Shown here one piece after another: positions 53,780-64,000 of a stretch of DNA of 64,000 nucleotides. Origin of the DNA: Polaromonas sp. AER18D-145 (GTDB lineage Bacteria; Pseudomonadota; Gammaproteobacteria; Burkholderiales; Burkholderiaceae_C); assembly GCF_002379095.1 (NCBI RefSeq), contig NZ_NBZV01000006.1, positions 1 to 64,000 of the forward strand. Reading direction: 5' to 3'. The first letter of the stretch is position 1, and each line of letters begins with the position of its first letter. The notes beneath the pieces were generated by a model. It was not told where the DNA came from. It did no database searches and saw only the letters and a list, made by a program, of their open reading frames with translations. The position numbers and the translations under genes are program-made.

Positions 53780-54238
53780 ATGCAAACACGTCGCGAGACA
53801 CTCAAACAGGGCGCCATCGTTGCGGGCCTGCTGGCATCCACGGGCTTGTTCCCTCAGTATGCAATGGCGGCCTACAACAAGCCTGCGTTCGAAGCCAAGA
53901 CGCTGGCCGAGGTCCTGAAGGCACTGGGTGCGGGCGCACCGGTCGAAAGCAAGGATGTCACCATTGGCGGCCCCGACATTGCTGAAAACGGCGCCGTGGT
54001 TCCCTTGACCGCCGGCACCACCCTGCCCGGTGTGAAGCAGATTCTGATTCTGGTCGAGAAGAATCCGGCAGCCCTGGTGGCCCTGTTCAATATGACCGAC
54101 AGCGTCGAGGCAAGCTTCGCCACCCGCACCAAGATGGGCCAGTCTTCGGACGTGTACGCCGTCGCAGTGATGGCTGACGGCAAGGCGCTTTATGCAAAAA
54201 AAGAAGTCAAGGTCACGCTTGGCGGTTGCGGCGGCTGA
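53780..54238 (+). CDS. soxY: Sulfur carrier protein SoxY
   Basis: SoxY carries pathway intermediates on the Cys of its swinging arm. The 152-residue product has a Tat-type leader (MQTRRETLKQGAIVAGLLAS) and ends in GGCGG with Cys150, the diagnostic carrier motif. AAGGAG precedes the ATG. soxZ follows 50 bases later and encodes the partner. The codons of the GGCGG arm also form part of a hairpin. Confidence 0.97.
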   Translation: MQTRRETLKQGAIVAGLLASTGLFPQYAMAAYNKPAFEAKTLAEVLKALGAGAPVESKDVTIGGPDIAENGAVVPLTAGTTLPGVKQILILVEKNPAALVALFNMTDSVEASFATRTKMGQSSDVYAVAVMADGKALYAKKEVKVTLGGCGG

Positions 54239-54256
54239 TTGCCCCCGCTTTTTTTT
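54228..54256 (+). other. Hairpin with T8 run after soxY
   Basis: GCGGCGG (54228-54234) pairs with CCCCCGC (54242-54248), with one mismatch and a seven-base loop, followed by eight T. It resembles a weak terminator and includes the last codons of soxY. Confidence 0.45.
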
Positions 54257-54288
54257 GAACAATTCAATACTGATTCAGGAGTAAGAAA

Positions 54289-54600
54289 ATGGCAGATCCG
54301 ATGCGCATTCGCGCCCAAGCAGCTGGCGACAAGGCAACCGTCCGTGTTTTGATGAGCCACGAGATGGAGTCCGGTCAGCGCAAAGACGCTGCAGGTAAAA
54401 CCGTGCCCGCCTGGCATATCCAGGAAGTGACCGCCACGCACAATGGCAAGACCGTCATGACGGCGGAGTGGGGCCCGGCGGTTTCCAAGAACCCTTTCCT
54501 GCAGTTCACCGTCAAGGGTGCCAAGGCCGGCGATAAAATCGGCGTGAGCTGGAAAGACAACAAGGGCGAAAACAGGGCTGACGAAGCAACGGTCTCCTGA
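54289..54600 (+). CDS. soxZ: Sulfur carrier partner SoxZ
   Basis: SoxZ forms the heterodimer with SoxY that presents the carrier arm to the other Sox enzymes. The 103-residue product has the family pattern MRIRAQAAGDKATVRVLMSHEMESGQRKD, FLQFTVKGAKAGDKIGVSWKDNKG; it has no signal peptide, as usual, and is exported with SoxY. The ATG follows AGGAGTAAG. Confidence 0.96.
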   Translation: MADPMRIRAQAAGDKATVRVLMSHEMESGQRKDAAGKTVPAWHIQEVTATHNGKTVMTAEWGPAVSKNPFLQFTVKGAKAGDKIGVSWKDNKGENRADEATVS

Positions 54601-54623
54601 GTTTTCAGGTTCTGTGTTGAGAG

Positions 54624-54647
54624 TGGAGAAGGGCATGCTCTTCTCCA
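54624..54647 (+). other. 8-bp hairpin between soxZ and soxA
   Basis: TGGAGAAG (54624-54631) and CTTCTCCA (54640-54647) flank an eight-base loop. The following sequence (TTTGCGTTTGG) is only partly T-rich, so it may cause processing or partial termination. Confidence 0.5.
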
Positions 54648-54684
54648 TTTGCGTTTGGCTTCATAACAAATTCAAGAGGTGACA

Positions 54685-55488
54685 ATGACACAAGCAAAAC
54701 TACTGATCACGGCCGTCCTGGCTGCCGTGATGGTCGGCAACGTGTGGGCGCAGAAGTCTGCGGCAGAGGGCATTGCTGAATACCGTGCCATGCTGCAGGA
54801 CGGCAACCCGGCAGAATTGTTTGAAGCCAAGGGCCAGGAGCTCTGGAAACAGAAACGCGGTGTCAAAACAGCATCGCTTGAAAAGTGCGACCTGGGCAAG
54901 GGTCCTGGCGTGGTCAAGGGGGCCTTCGTGGAATTGCCGCGTTATTTTGCGGATACCAAGCGCGTGCAGGATCTGGAATCGCGCCTGCTCACCTGCATGG
55001 AAACCCTGCAGGGCTTCAATGCTGCCGAAATTGCCAAGACGCCTTTCGGCAAGGGCGAGCAAAACAACGTGACGGCGCTGGCGGCCTGGATATCGGCGGA
55101 ATCCAAAGGCATGAAATTCAACCTGCCCCAGGACCATGGGCAGGAAAAAACCATGTACGAAGTGGGCAAGCGGCTCTTCTTCGCCCGTGGTGGCACCCAC
55201 GACTTTTCCTGCGCCTCCTGCCATGGTGCGGACGACAAGCGCATCCGTTTGCAGGACCTGCCCAACCTGACCAAACAGCCGGGCGCTGGCAATGGTTTTG
55301 GTGCCTGGCCGGCCTACCGCGTCTCCAACGGGCAGCTGTGGGGCATGCAACTGCGTCTGAACGATTGCTACCGGCAGCAACGCTTTCCTTACCCCCTGTT
55401 TGGTAGCGATGCGACCATCGCACTCGGTGTCTATATGGGTGTCAACGGCAAGGGCGGCGAGTCGATTGCCCCGGCCCTCAAGCGTTAA
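54685..55488 (+). CDS. soxA: L-cysteine S-thiosulfotransferase subunit SoxA, monohaem type
   Basis: SoxA with SoxX joins thiosulfate to the SoxY cysteine. The 267-residue product has a signal peptide, one haem motif CASCH (176-180) and the catalytic Cys228 in NDCYRQQRFPYP, which is both haem ligand and sulfur acceptor. Dihaem SoxA proteins have a second CxxCH near the N-terminus; here Cys68 and Cys104 occur instead and may form a disulfide, as known for Starkeya-type SoxA. ATG 54685 follows AAGAGGTG. Confidence 0.94.
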   Translation: MTQAKLLITAVLAAVMVGNVWAQKSAAEGIAEYRAMLQDGNPAELFEAKGQELWKQKRGVKTASLEKCDLGKGPGVVKGAFVELPRYFADTKRVQDLESRLLTCMETLQGFNAAEIAKTPFGKGEQNNVTALAAWISAESKGMKFNLPQDHGQEKTMYEVGKRLFFARGGTHDFSCASCHGADDKRIRLQDLPNLTKQPGAGNGFGAWPAYRVSNGQLWGMQLRLNDCYRQQRFPYPLFGSDATIALGVYMGVNGKGGESIAPALKR

Positions 55489-55500
55489 GGAGACAACATC

Positions 55501-56148
55501 ATGAAAAAAACCATCAAATACCTTGTTCCTGCCCTCGCAGTTTTTCTGGCTGGCTGTGCTGTCATGCCCTCCAGTGCGGATCTGGACAAACTGGCGGCTG
55601 ACATCGCCAAGGCGTCGTTCCGTGACGAGGGTCAGGCCAAAGTTGATCGCCTGGTCCAGGATGATGCGAACCGTGAATGCAGCGCCGCCGATGTGGCCGG
55701 CAAGCCGATTGATCAAAAAGTGGCCCAGGCCATAGAAGCCGCGAACCTGAAGACCATCAAGTGGCCGTCAGATGGGAAATTTCTGGGCGACTGGGCAGCG
55801 GGCGAGAAAGTCGCCCAGGACGGACGCGGCATGACATGGACCGACAAGGCCGGTTCGGTCAACGGCGGCAACTGCTACAACTGCCATCAGATCAGCAAGC
55901 AGGAGATTTCCTTCGGCACCATAGGCCCGAGCCTGTACAACTATGGCAAGCTGCGCGGCGTGGCGGATCCGGCCAGCCCGGCTTCCAAGCCTATCGTGGA
56001 ATACACCTGGGGCAAGATCTGGAACGCGCGGGCCTACAACGCCTGCTCGCAAATGCCGAGGGCTGGCCACAATGGCTTCCTGACCGAGCAGCAGATCAAG
56101 AATGTCATGGCCTTGTTGCTGGATCCGAAATCGCCGGTCAACCAGTAA
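55501..56148 (+). CDS. soxX: L-cysteine S-thiosulfotransferase subunit SoxX
   Basis: This is the cytochrome partner of SoxA. The 215-residue product is longer than minimal SoxX because of an N-terminal extension of about 90 residues. It has haem motif CYNCH (125-129) and Met185 in NACSQMPRAG as ligand. The signal sequence ends in a lipobox (FLAGC, Cys19), so SoxX may be lipid-anchored. It starts 12 bases after soxA and is followed by a strong terminator before soxB. Confidence 0.93.
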   Translation: MKKTIKYLVPALAVFLAGCAVMPSSADLDKLAADIAKASFRDEGQAKVDRLVQDDANRECSAADVAGKPIDQKVAQAIEAANLKTIKWPSDGKFLGDWAAGEKVAQDGRGMTWTDKAGSVNGGNCYNCHQISKQEISFGTIGPSLYNYGKLRGVADPASPASKPIVEYTWGKIWNARAYNACSQMPRAGHNGFLTEQQIKNVMALLLDPKSPVNQ

Positions 56149-56157
56149 TCTGAATCC

Positions 56158-56190
56158 GACCCGGGCTTGTCCCGGGTCTTTTTATTTTTT
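56158..56190 (+). terminator. Intrinsic terminator between soxX and soxB
   Basis: GACCCGGG (56158-56165), loop CTTGT, CCCGGGTC (56171-56178), then TTTTTATTTTTT. This is a textbook terminator located nine bases after the soxX stop and 24 bases before the soxB start. Confidence 0.88.
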
Positions 56191-56213
56191 CTTACTTCAT
56201 TAGTTGCCGATTT

Positions 56214-57950
56214 ATGAATTTAACAAAACGTGAATTTTTTCAGGTCCTGGGCGCAGGCACCATGGCCGGCATGGGCTTGGGCGCCTACGCCGATGCCGAT
56301 GCCGCGACAGCCGCCAACGGGCTCTACGACATTCCCAAGTTTGGCAGCGTGTCGTTTCTGCACATGACCGATTGCCATGCCCAGCTCAAGCCTATCTACT
56401 TCCGCGAGCCGAATGTCAACCTGGGCATTGGCGGCATGAAGGGCAACCTGCCGCATCTGGTCGGTGAGCACTTGCTCAAGGTGGCGAAGATCCGCCCGGG
56501 TACGGCCGAAGCCCATGCGCTGACTTACCTCGACTATGAAAAGGCGGCACGCCGTTACGGCAAGGTCGGTGGCTTTGCGCATCTGGCGACGCTGGTCAAA
56601 CGCCTCAAGGCCAGCCGCCCCGGGGCGTTGCTGCTTGACGGCGGCGACACCTGGCAGGGTTCGGGCACCGCCTTGTGGACGAATGGTCAGGATATGGTCG
56701 ACGCCTGCAAACTGCTGGGCGTGGACGTCATGACCGGCCACTGGGAGTTCACGCTGGGCATGGAGCGGGTCAAGGAAATCATCGAGAAGGACTTTGCGGG
56801 CAAGGTCGATTTTGTGGCGCAGAACGTCAAGACCAACGACTTTGGCGATCCGGTGTTCAAGCCCTATGTGATCCGCGAAATCAATGGCGTTCCCTGCGCC
56901 ATCATCGGCCAGGCTTTTCCATACACGCCGATTGCCAATCCGCGCTACATGGTTGCCGACTGGGCCTTCGGTATCCAGGACGAAAACATGCAGAAGATGG
57001 TCGATGAGGCACGCGGCAAGGGTGCGCAGGTCGTGGTGGTCCTGTCCCACAATGGCATGGACGTGGACCTGAAGATGGCCAGCCGGGTGACAGGCATAGA
57101 CGCCATCATGGGCGGCCACACGCACGACGGCATGCCGGTGGCGTCGCTGGTGAGCAACAAGGGCGGCAAAACCATCGTGACCAACGCCGGGTCGAACAGC
57201 AAGTTCCTGGGTGTGCTCGACTTTGATGTCAAAGACAAAAAGGTCAGCGATTTCCGCTACAAGCTGCTGCCTGTTTTTGCCAACATGCTGCCAGCCGACC
57301 GCGAGATGGACGCACTGATCACCAGAGTACGCGCACCGTATGAGGCCAAGCTGTCGGAGCAACTGGCCATCACCGAAGGCACGCTGTATCGGCGCGGCAA
57401 CTTCAATGGCACGGGTGACCAGTTGCTGGTCGATGCGCTGATGGACGTGCAGGGAGCCGACATCGCTTTTTCACCGGGTTTCCGCTGGGGCACCAGCCTG
57501 TTGCCGGGGCAGGCCATCACGCGTGAATGGGTGATGGACATGACGGCCACCACCTACTCCTATGCCACCCTGACCGAGATGACCGGTGAGACCATCAAGA
57601 CCGTTCTGGAAGACGTGGCCGACAACCTGTTCAACCCCGACCCCTACTACCAGCAGGGTGGCGACATGGTGCGCGTGGGTGGTCTGCAATACAGCTGCAA
57701 CCCGCTGGCCGGCATGGGCAAGCGCATCGACGAGATGCGCCTCAACGGCAAGCTGATCGAGGCCGACAAGAAGTACAAGGTGGCCGGCTGGGCACCGGTG
57801 GCTGAAGAGGCCAGGAACCAGGGCAACAAGCAGATGTCGGAGGTGGTGGAGACCTGGCTCAAGGCACGGGGTGGCAAGGTCAGTGCCCGCAAGCTCAATA
57901 CGCCCAAACTCGCTGGCGTGTTGCCCAATCCTGGCTACGCGCCGGTATGA
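56214..57950 (+). CDS. soxB: Thiosulfohydrolase SoxB
   Basis: SoxB hydrolyses sulfate from SoxY-bound sulfonate using a dimanganese centre. The 578-residue product is of the 5'-nucleotidase fold with metal-ligand motifs MTDCHAQL (Asp53, His55), DGGDTWQGSG, GHWEFTLG, LSHNGMDVD and GGHTHDGM. The N-terminus (KREFFQVLGAGTMAGMG) resembles a Tat leader with Lys-Arg instead of Arg-Arg. It is the last sox gene, preceded by an intrinsic terminator. Confidence 0.96.
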   Translation: MNLTKREFFQVLGAGTMAGMGLGAYADADAATAANGLYDIPKFGSVSFLHMTDCHAQLKPIYFREPNVNLGIGGMKGNLPHLVGEHLLKVAKIRPGTAEAHALTYLDYEKAARRYGKVGGFAHLATLVKRLKASRPGALLLDGGDTWQGSGTALWTNGQDMVDACKLLGVDVMTGHWEFTLGMERVKEIIEKDFAGKVDFVAQNVKTNDFGDPVFKPYVIREINGVPCAIIGQAFPYTPIANPRYMVADWAFGIQDENMQKMVDEARGKGAQVVVVLSHNGMDVDLKMASRVTGIDAIMGGHTHDGMPVASLVSNKGGKTIVTNAGSNSKFLGVLDFDVKDKKVSDFRYKLLPVFANMLPADREMDALITRVRAPYEAKLSEQLAITEGTLYRRGNFNGTGDQLLVDALMDVQGADIAFSPGFRWGTSLLPGQAITREWVMDMTATTYSYATLTEMTGETIKTVLEDVADNLFNPDPYYQQGGDMVRVGGLQYSCNPLAGMGKRIDEMRLNGKLIEADKKYKVAGWAPVAEEARNQGNKQMSEVVETWLKARGGKVSARKLNTPKLAGVLPNPGYAPV

Positions 57951-57979
57951 ACTGAACGCGGAAAGGGAACGCAAGCCCT

Positions 57980-58240
57980 TCACCCCCGGCTGACCCGCCG
58001 GTCGAGCAGGTAGTCGAGCAGCTTGTCGAGGGTCACCAGCTGGGCGTAGTCCGCCTCCGGGATGTTGACGCCCAGGCGCTCGTGCAGCGCCACCAGAAAG
58101 TTGAGCCAGTCCATGGAGTCCAGATCGACCTGGTGCCGCAGCGGGCGGGCGGGGTCGAGGGCCCCGGGTTCGACTTCCGGCGCAATCGTGCGCAGGATGC
58201 CCAGGACGGTTGCGGCCAGGGCTGGGCGGCCGTTTGTCAT
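57980..58240 (-). CDS. Acyl carrier protein
   Basis: The 86-residue product has the phosphopantetheine attachment motif DLDSMDWL with Ser42 and the helical ACP pattern; it is more Leu/Arg-rich than the fatty-acid-synthesis ACP. It overlaps the E2 gene by four bases (ATGA) at the end of a five-gene operon, so it is probably a dedicated carrier for the product of the 2-oxoacid dehydrogenase. Such a link is unusual, and the acyl group is unknown. Confidence 0.9.
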   Translation of the reverse strand: MTNGRPALAATVLGILRTIAPEVEPGALDPARPLRHQVDLDSMDWLNFLVALHERLGVNIPEADYAQLVTLDKLLDYLLDRRVSRG

Positions 58241-59466
58241 GTTTTTGTTCCTTCCCGGTTCGCCGCTGGCGCGATGTTGTCAGCCAGCGTTTGCGGCTGC
58301 TGCAACAGCTCACGCAGTTCGGCCAGGAACAGTGCGCCCTGGTGGCCGTCCGAGGCGCGGTGATCGGCGGCGAGCGTGGCCGTGAGCAGCGGCAGCGCGC
58401 AGACCTTGCCGTCCTGCACCCAGGGCCGCACGGCCAGACGGCCGAAGCCCACCAGCGCCACCTGCGGCGGGTAGATCACGCCGAAGACCGTCTCCACACT
58501 CTGGTCGCCCAGATTCGTCACGGTGAGGGTCGGATCACTCATCTCCGAACTGCGCAGCGAGCCGGCCCGCGCGCGCCTGACCAGATCGGCCAGTTCGTGC
58601 ATGAGCTGCACCAGCGGTTTGGCGCCCACGTCGTGGATCGCAGGTGCCACCAGCCCGCCGCCACGCAGCGAAATCGCCACGCCGGCATGCACGGCGGTGG
58701 ACGGCTGGAACGCACCGTCGCGGTAGAAACCGTTGAGCTGCGGTGCGCGTCGCAAGGCCACGGCCACGGCGTGGAGCAGCAGCACGGCGGGCAGCATGCG
58801 CTCGGTGATAGCCACGCCCTCGTTGCGCTGTTGCAGCCAGGCGAGCGCCGCAGCCATTGGAATGGTGTCGCTCAGGTAGTAGTGCGGAATTTCGCGCTTG
58901 GAGCGGCTCATGGCTGCGGCAATGGCCTTGCGCATTTCCTTCTGGCGGTCCGGCGCGATGGCCGCCGGTGCAGGCGTCACACGCCCGGCCGCCGCGGCCT
59001 CGATGTCGGCCAGCGTGACGGCGTCCTGCGGCCCGCTTCCTGTCATGGCGTCGGGATCGAGGCCGAGCTCCGTCGCACGCCTGCGCGCGGCAGGTGACAC
59101 CGGATGCCGTGCCGCCATCGTTGTTGATGGAGCTTCCTGCACTTGTGGCATGACGGGCTGCGGCAGAGCGGCGGCCGCAGTGAGCGGCCCGGCTGGAGGT
59201 GCCGGGGCCCCTGCCGGGGCGGCGGCTTCACCGGGTGCCAGCAGCCTGGCCAGCACGGTGCCCACGGGCACCTTCTCGCCGGGTTGCACCAGCAGGTCGG
59301 CCACCACGCCGTCCTGCCAGATCTCGACATCGACCGCCGCCTTGGAGGTGTCCACCACGGCCACCACCTGGCCGCGCTTGACGGTATCGCCCGGTTTCAC
59401 ATGCCAGGTGAGCAGCGTGCCTTCATCCATGTCGGCGCCCAGCGAGGGCAGCTTGAAGTCGATCAT
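58237..59466 (-). CDS. 2-Oxoacid dehydrogenase E2 (dihydrolipoamide acyltransferase)
   Basis: The 409-residue product has a lipoyl domain with Lys42 in [12 protein letters not shown], an Ala/Pro linker, a peripheral-subunit-binding domain ([22 protein letters not shown]) and the acyltransferase core ending in [11 protein letters not shown] with the catalytic His. It accepts an acyl group from E1 and passes it to CoA, or perhaps ACP. ATG 59466 overlaps the E1 beta stop by four bases. No E3 gene is in the window, so a shared one must serve. Confidence 0.92.
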   Translation of the reverse strand: MIDFKLPSLGADMDEGTLLTWHVKPGDTVKRGQVVAVVDTSKAAVDVEIWQDGVVADLLVQPGEKVPVGTVLARLLAPGEAAAPAGAPAPPAGPLTAAAALPQPVMPQVQEAPSTTMAARHPVSPAARRRATELGLDPDAMTGSGPQDAVTLADIEAAAAGRVTPAPAAIAPDRQKEMRKAIAAAMSRSKREIPHYYLSDTIPMAAALAWLQQRNEGVAITERMLPAVLLLHAVAVALRRAPQLNGFYRDGAFQPSTAVHAGVAISLRGGGLVAPAIHDVGAKPLVQLMHELADLVRRARAGSLRSSEMSDPTLTVTNLGDQSVETVFGVIYPPQVALVGFGRLAVRPWVQDGKVCALPLLTATLAADHRASDGHQGALFLAELRELLQQPQTLADNIAPAANREGTKT

Positions 59467-60452
59467 GGGGTGCTCCCGAACAAGGCGCGTGCGGCGGCCA
59501 CGATCTTCGGCACTTGCGGCAGGGCGGCCTCTTCCATGTGGCGGGCATACGGAATCGGCACTTCCTCGCTGCACACGCGCGCCGGCGGAGCATCGAGGTC
59601 GAAGAAGGCCTGCTCCATGATGCGCGCCATGAGTTCGGCCGCCAGGCTGCCCGAGCGCCAGCCTTCGTCCACCACCACCGCGCGGCGGCATTTGCGGACC
59701 GAGGCCATGAGGGTGGCATCATCGAGCGGGCGCAGCACACGCAGATCGATCACCTCGGCGGAAATCCCGAGTCCGGCCAGTTCCTGCGCCGCCTGCAACA
59801 CCTTGGGCAGGCTGCCGCCGTGGGTGATCAGGCTCACGTCGGTGCCCGGGCGGCGCACCCGCGCGCTGCAGATGTCCAGCGCCGGTGCCGTATCGTCCGG
59901 CAACTCGCCTTCCAGGTTGTAGAGCTGCGCGTGTTCGAAGATCAGCACCGGGTCCGGGTCGACCAGCGCCAGCGCCAGCATGCCGCGCGCATCGTCCACG
60001 GTGGCGGGTGCGAGGACCTTGAGGCCGGGCACATGGGCATACCAGCCTTCGAAGCTGTTCGAGTGCTGGGCCGCCACCTGGCGACCGGCGCCGGTGGCCA
60101 TGCGGATCACGATCGGGACCGAAAACTGCCCGCCCGACATGTGGCGCAGCATGGCCGCCGTGTTGACGATGGGGTCGAGCGCAAGCAGGCTGAAATTGAC
60201 CGTCATGACCTCGACAATCGGCCGCATGCCGCCCAGCGCGGCGCCTATGCCGGCGCCGACGAAGCCGAGTTCGGACAGCGGCGTGTCGCGGATGCGTTCC
60301 GGGCCGAACTCGGCCAGCAGGCCCTTGGACACCGCATAGGTGCCGCCGTAACGGCCCACGTCTTCGCCCATTAAAAAGACGCGCGGGTCGCCCTGCAGGG
60401 CTTCGCGCAACGCTTCCCGCAAGGCATCGCGGTACGTGATGCGGCGGCCCAT
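59463..60452 (-). CDS. 2-Oxoacid dehydrogenase E1 beta subunit
   Basis: The 329-residue product is the pyrimidine-binding half of a heterotetrameric thiamine-diphosphate E1, of the pyruvate/acetoin type. Typical segments are [50 protein letters not shown] and [18 protein letters not shown]. It shares one base with the E1 alpha stop (TGATG) and overlaps E2 (ATGA). The substrate cannot be told from sequence alone. Confidence 0.92.
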   Translation of the reverse strand: MGRRITYRDALREALREALQGDPRVFLMGEDVGRYGGTYAVSKGLLAEFGPERIRDTPLSELGFVGAGIGAALGGMRPIVEVMTVNFSLLALDPIVNTAAMLRHMSGGQFSVPIVIRMATGAGRQVAAQHSNSFEGWYAHVPGLKVLAPATVDDARGMLALALVDPDPVLIFEHAQLYNLEGELPDDTAPALDICSARVRRPGTDVSLITHGGSLPKVLQAAQELAGLGISAEVIDLRVLRPLDDATLMASVRKCRRAVVVDEGWRSGSLAAELMARIMEQAFFDLDAPPARVCSEEVPIPYARHMEEAALPQVPKIVAAARALFGSTP

Positions 60453-61545
60453 CAGGCGCTCCCTTGCGGGGTGTAGACGTCGCGCAGCAGGTCGGCGACG
60501 GGCTCCCAGCTGCCAGCTTCGGCAAACGCCACGGCCGCGTCGACCTCGGCCTGGGCCGCGGCATCAAGCGCCAGAAATTCCTCTTCGGTCAGGCTGCCCT
60601 GGGCCTTCAGGCGTGCGGTGAAGGTGTGGATGGGGCCGCGCGTTTTCCAGGCCTCGACCTCGGCCTTGTCACGGTACAGGTCGGGGTCGAACATCGAGTG
60701 GGCACGAAAACGGTAGGTCTGCAGTTCCAGGAACACCGGGCGACCCGTGGCGCGCACCTGCTGCGCGGCGCCTTGCACCGCTTCATGCACGGCCACCACA
60801 TCCATGCCGTCAACCCGCACGGTGGCCATGTCATAGGACGCGGCCTTCACGCACAAATCGGTCTGCGACTCCGAACGCGCCAGCGCCGTGCCCATGGCGT
60901 ACAGGTTGTTCTCGCAGAAAAACAGCACCGGCAACTGCCACAAGGCGGTGAGGTTGGCCGCTTCGTGAAAGGCGCCCTCGGCCATGGCGCCTTCACCAAA
61001 GAAGCAGGCGGTCAGTGCCTGGCGCTGGCGCATCTTGTCGGCCAGCGCCAGCCCTGCCGCCAGCGGCAGGCCGCCGCCCACAATCGCGTTGCCGCCGTAA
61101 AAAAGCCGGGCACGGTCAAACAAATGCATGGAGCCGCCACGCCCGCGCGAGCAGCCCTCCTGCTTGCCATACATCTCGGCCACGATGGCGTTCATCCTGA
61201 CGCCGCGCAGCAGCGCATGGCCATGCTCGCGGTAGGTCGCCACCACGTTGTCCTGTGGTTGAAGTGCGCGCAGGGCGCCGGTGGCCACCGCCTCCTCGCC
61301 GATGTAGAGATGCAGAAAACCGCGGATCTTCTGCTGGCCATAAAGCTCGGCACACTTTTCTTCCATGCGGCGGATACGCAGCATGTCGGCCAGGATGGTC
61401 AGGGAAAAGGCCTTGTCCCAGGGCACCGGGCCACTGGGCGGTGCGGGCACCTGAAGGCTGTTGGCCCCCACGCTTGCCACGGCGTGTGCTGCGCTGCCTC
61501 CCGAGGGGGCGCTCGCGCTTTGGGACGGCCCGGCGGCGCGCGTGC

Positions 61546-61549
<4 letters not shown>
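60452..61549 (-). CDS. 2-Oxoacid dehydrogenase E1 alpha subunit
   Basis: The 365-residue product has the E1 alpha pattern: [36 protein letters not shown], the GGSMHLFD loop, and the thiamine-diphosphate motif from [21 protein letters not shown] to [12 protein letters not shown]. The first ~45 residues are Ala/Ser/Pro-rich and encoded by a sequence resembling a dispersed Comamonadaceae repeat. The ATG at 61549 overlaps the acetyl-CoA synthetase stop (ATGA), which supports this start despite the odd leader. Confidence 0.9.
61463..61539 (-). repeat. Repeat-like leader within the E1 alpha gene
   Basis: On the plus strand this reads GGCCCCCACGCTTGCCACGG... through CTCCCGAGGGGGCGCTCGCG. I recall very similar sequences scattered between genes in Comamonadaceae, but there is no second copy in this window, so the assignment rests on memory. 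Confidence 0.35.
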
Positions 61550-63324
<1,775 letters not shown>

Positions 63325-63449
63325 GGCCTTCCCCTTCAACAACGGCTCCGGCTGAGCCGCTGGTCAGCTTAGCCCTGCTGCGCGACGCGTCCCTTGATCA
63401 ACCGCAAACGCCAGGGTTGCGGGGGGCCATCATCCGATGGCGGCACTGC

Positions 63450-63497
63450 GCTATCAAATAAATAGCTATGTCCGCCCGTACCTGTTGGGCTGGAGGC
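63450..63497 (+). repeat. Dispersed GCTA-N9-TAGC element, copy F (acsA-pldA)
   Basis: GCTATCAAATAAATAGC (63450-63466), 22 bases, GCTGGAGGC (63489-63497). It lies in the 286-base gap between the acetyl-CoA synthetase start and the pldA end. Confidence 0.75.
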
Positions 63498-63610
63498 TGA
63501 TTTGATGAAGAGGCTCACGCGATGACTGCCTGGGCGGACCGCAGCACGGCGGGAAAGCCGTCCCGGCCTTTTTCGCCTGCCGCGACGCGCCCCGGCCGCT
63601 GCTCAGCCCG

Positions 63611-64000
63611 CTACCAGTCCACCAGGCTCAGCCCGACGCTGAGCACCGTGCGGCGGCGGTTGTAGTCGACCAGGCTGTCGCCGTAGCCGCTGAACAGTTG
63701 CACGTGGTAGCGCAGGGCGGCGCTGTCGGCGATCGAGGTGGACGCCTTCATCCATTCCAGCCGGGCCGATCCGCGCGCTTCGGATTTGAGCGAATGGCGC
63801 AGCGTCAGGCCCAGGGTGTGCGTGCGGTTGATCTGCCAGTGCCCGGCCAGCTCGGCCCGACCGATGGAGTCGGAGATGTCGGGGTTTTCGTCCTGACCCG
63901 AGCGTTCGCGCACGCGTTGCCAGACGCGTGCCTGCAGTGTCAGACCGGCGTCGCCGCCCAGCGCCTTCTCAGCCGCACCCATCAGGTAGACCCGGTTCCA
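63611..64000 (-). CDS. pldA: Outer-membrane phospholipase A1, C-terminal part
   Basis: The frame is open to the window edge and encodes the last ~129 residues of an outer-membrane beta-barrel. Its end, VQLFSGYGDSLVDYNRRRTVLSVGLSLVDW, matches the conserved OMPLA C-terminus (SGYGESLIDYN pattern, terminal aromatic). PldA hydrolyses phospholipids in the outer membrane under stress. The catalytic Ser/His part lies outside the window. Confidence 0.85.
   Translation of the reverse strand, partial: WNRVYLMGAAEKALGGDAGLTLQARVWQRVRERSGQDENPDISDSIGRAELAGHWQINRTHTLGLTLRHSLKSEARGSARLEWMKASTSIADSAALRYHVQLFSGYGDSLVDYNRRRTVLSVGLSLVDW

Overview
The window looks like the chromosome of a betaproteobacterium of the order Burkholderiales, most likely family Comamonadaceae (Polaromonas/Rhodoferax-like). 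The evidence is the order tuf - tRNA-Trp - secE - nusG - rplKAJL - rpoBC, a red-type (form IC) RuBisCO operon, a soxCDYZAXB operon, and short dispersed repeats of a kind I associate with that family. The organism should be a sulfur-oxidising, facultatively autotrophic bacterium. No phage, complete insertion sequence or CRISPR array was seen.

Layout. (1) 1-12.7 kb: the core transcription/translation operon, from the tuf 3' end to rpoC, closed by an intrinsic terminator. (2) 12.9-19.8 kb: housekeeping genes (LemA, M48 protease, rsmB, DUF4390 protein, NtrY/NtrX-like two-component pair) and tRNA-Phe. (3) 20-24 kb: a small accessory group just after tRNA-Phe (PPOX flavoprotein, BBE-type FAD oxidase, nitrilase, HxlR regulator). 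(4) 24.6-33.5 kb: sulfur-oxidation accessory genes: a persulfide-sensor-type ArsR regulator, DsrE-like lipoprotein, flavocytochrome c sulfide dehydrogenase pair, SoxT transporter, SoxH, SoxW, DUF3422, two periplasmic rhodaneses and a pseudoazurin-like cupredoxin. (5) 33.6-47.4 kb: cbbR and the divergent Calvin-cycle operon cbbLSX, cbbY, rpe, fbp, prk, tkt, gph, gap, pgk, fba. (6) 47.5-58 kb: cytochrome c, CsoR/DUF156 repressor, DUF302 lipoprotein, FadL-type porin, another cytochrome c, then soxCDYZAXB. (7) 58-63.3 kb (minus strand): a translationally coupled operon of acetyl-CoA synthetase, 2-oxoacid dehydrogenase E1 alpha, E1 beta, E2 and an acyl carrier protein; then the 3' end of pldA.

How it fits together: Sox enzymes, the sulfide dehydrogenase and periplasmic cytochromes/cupredoxin take electrons from reduced sulfur; the adjacent cbb operon uses the energy and reductant to fix CO2. 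Two thiol-based regulators (ArsR and DUF156 types) sit beside the sulfur genes, and a shared AT-rich motif (CTTATATTAATG and variants) lies upstream of several of them.

Most notable non-gene signals: a six-copy dispersed element with a gap-free layout GCTA-N9-TAGC-N22-GCTGGAGkC, one copy lying in frame inside rsmB and three in the cbb operon; an 11.5-copy GCTCAA microsatellite between soxT and soxH; a strong terminator between soxX and soxB; and two long perfect inverted repeats at 24.2 and 31.8 kb.
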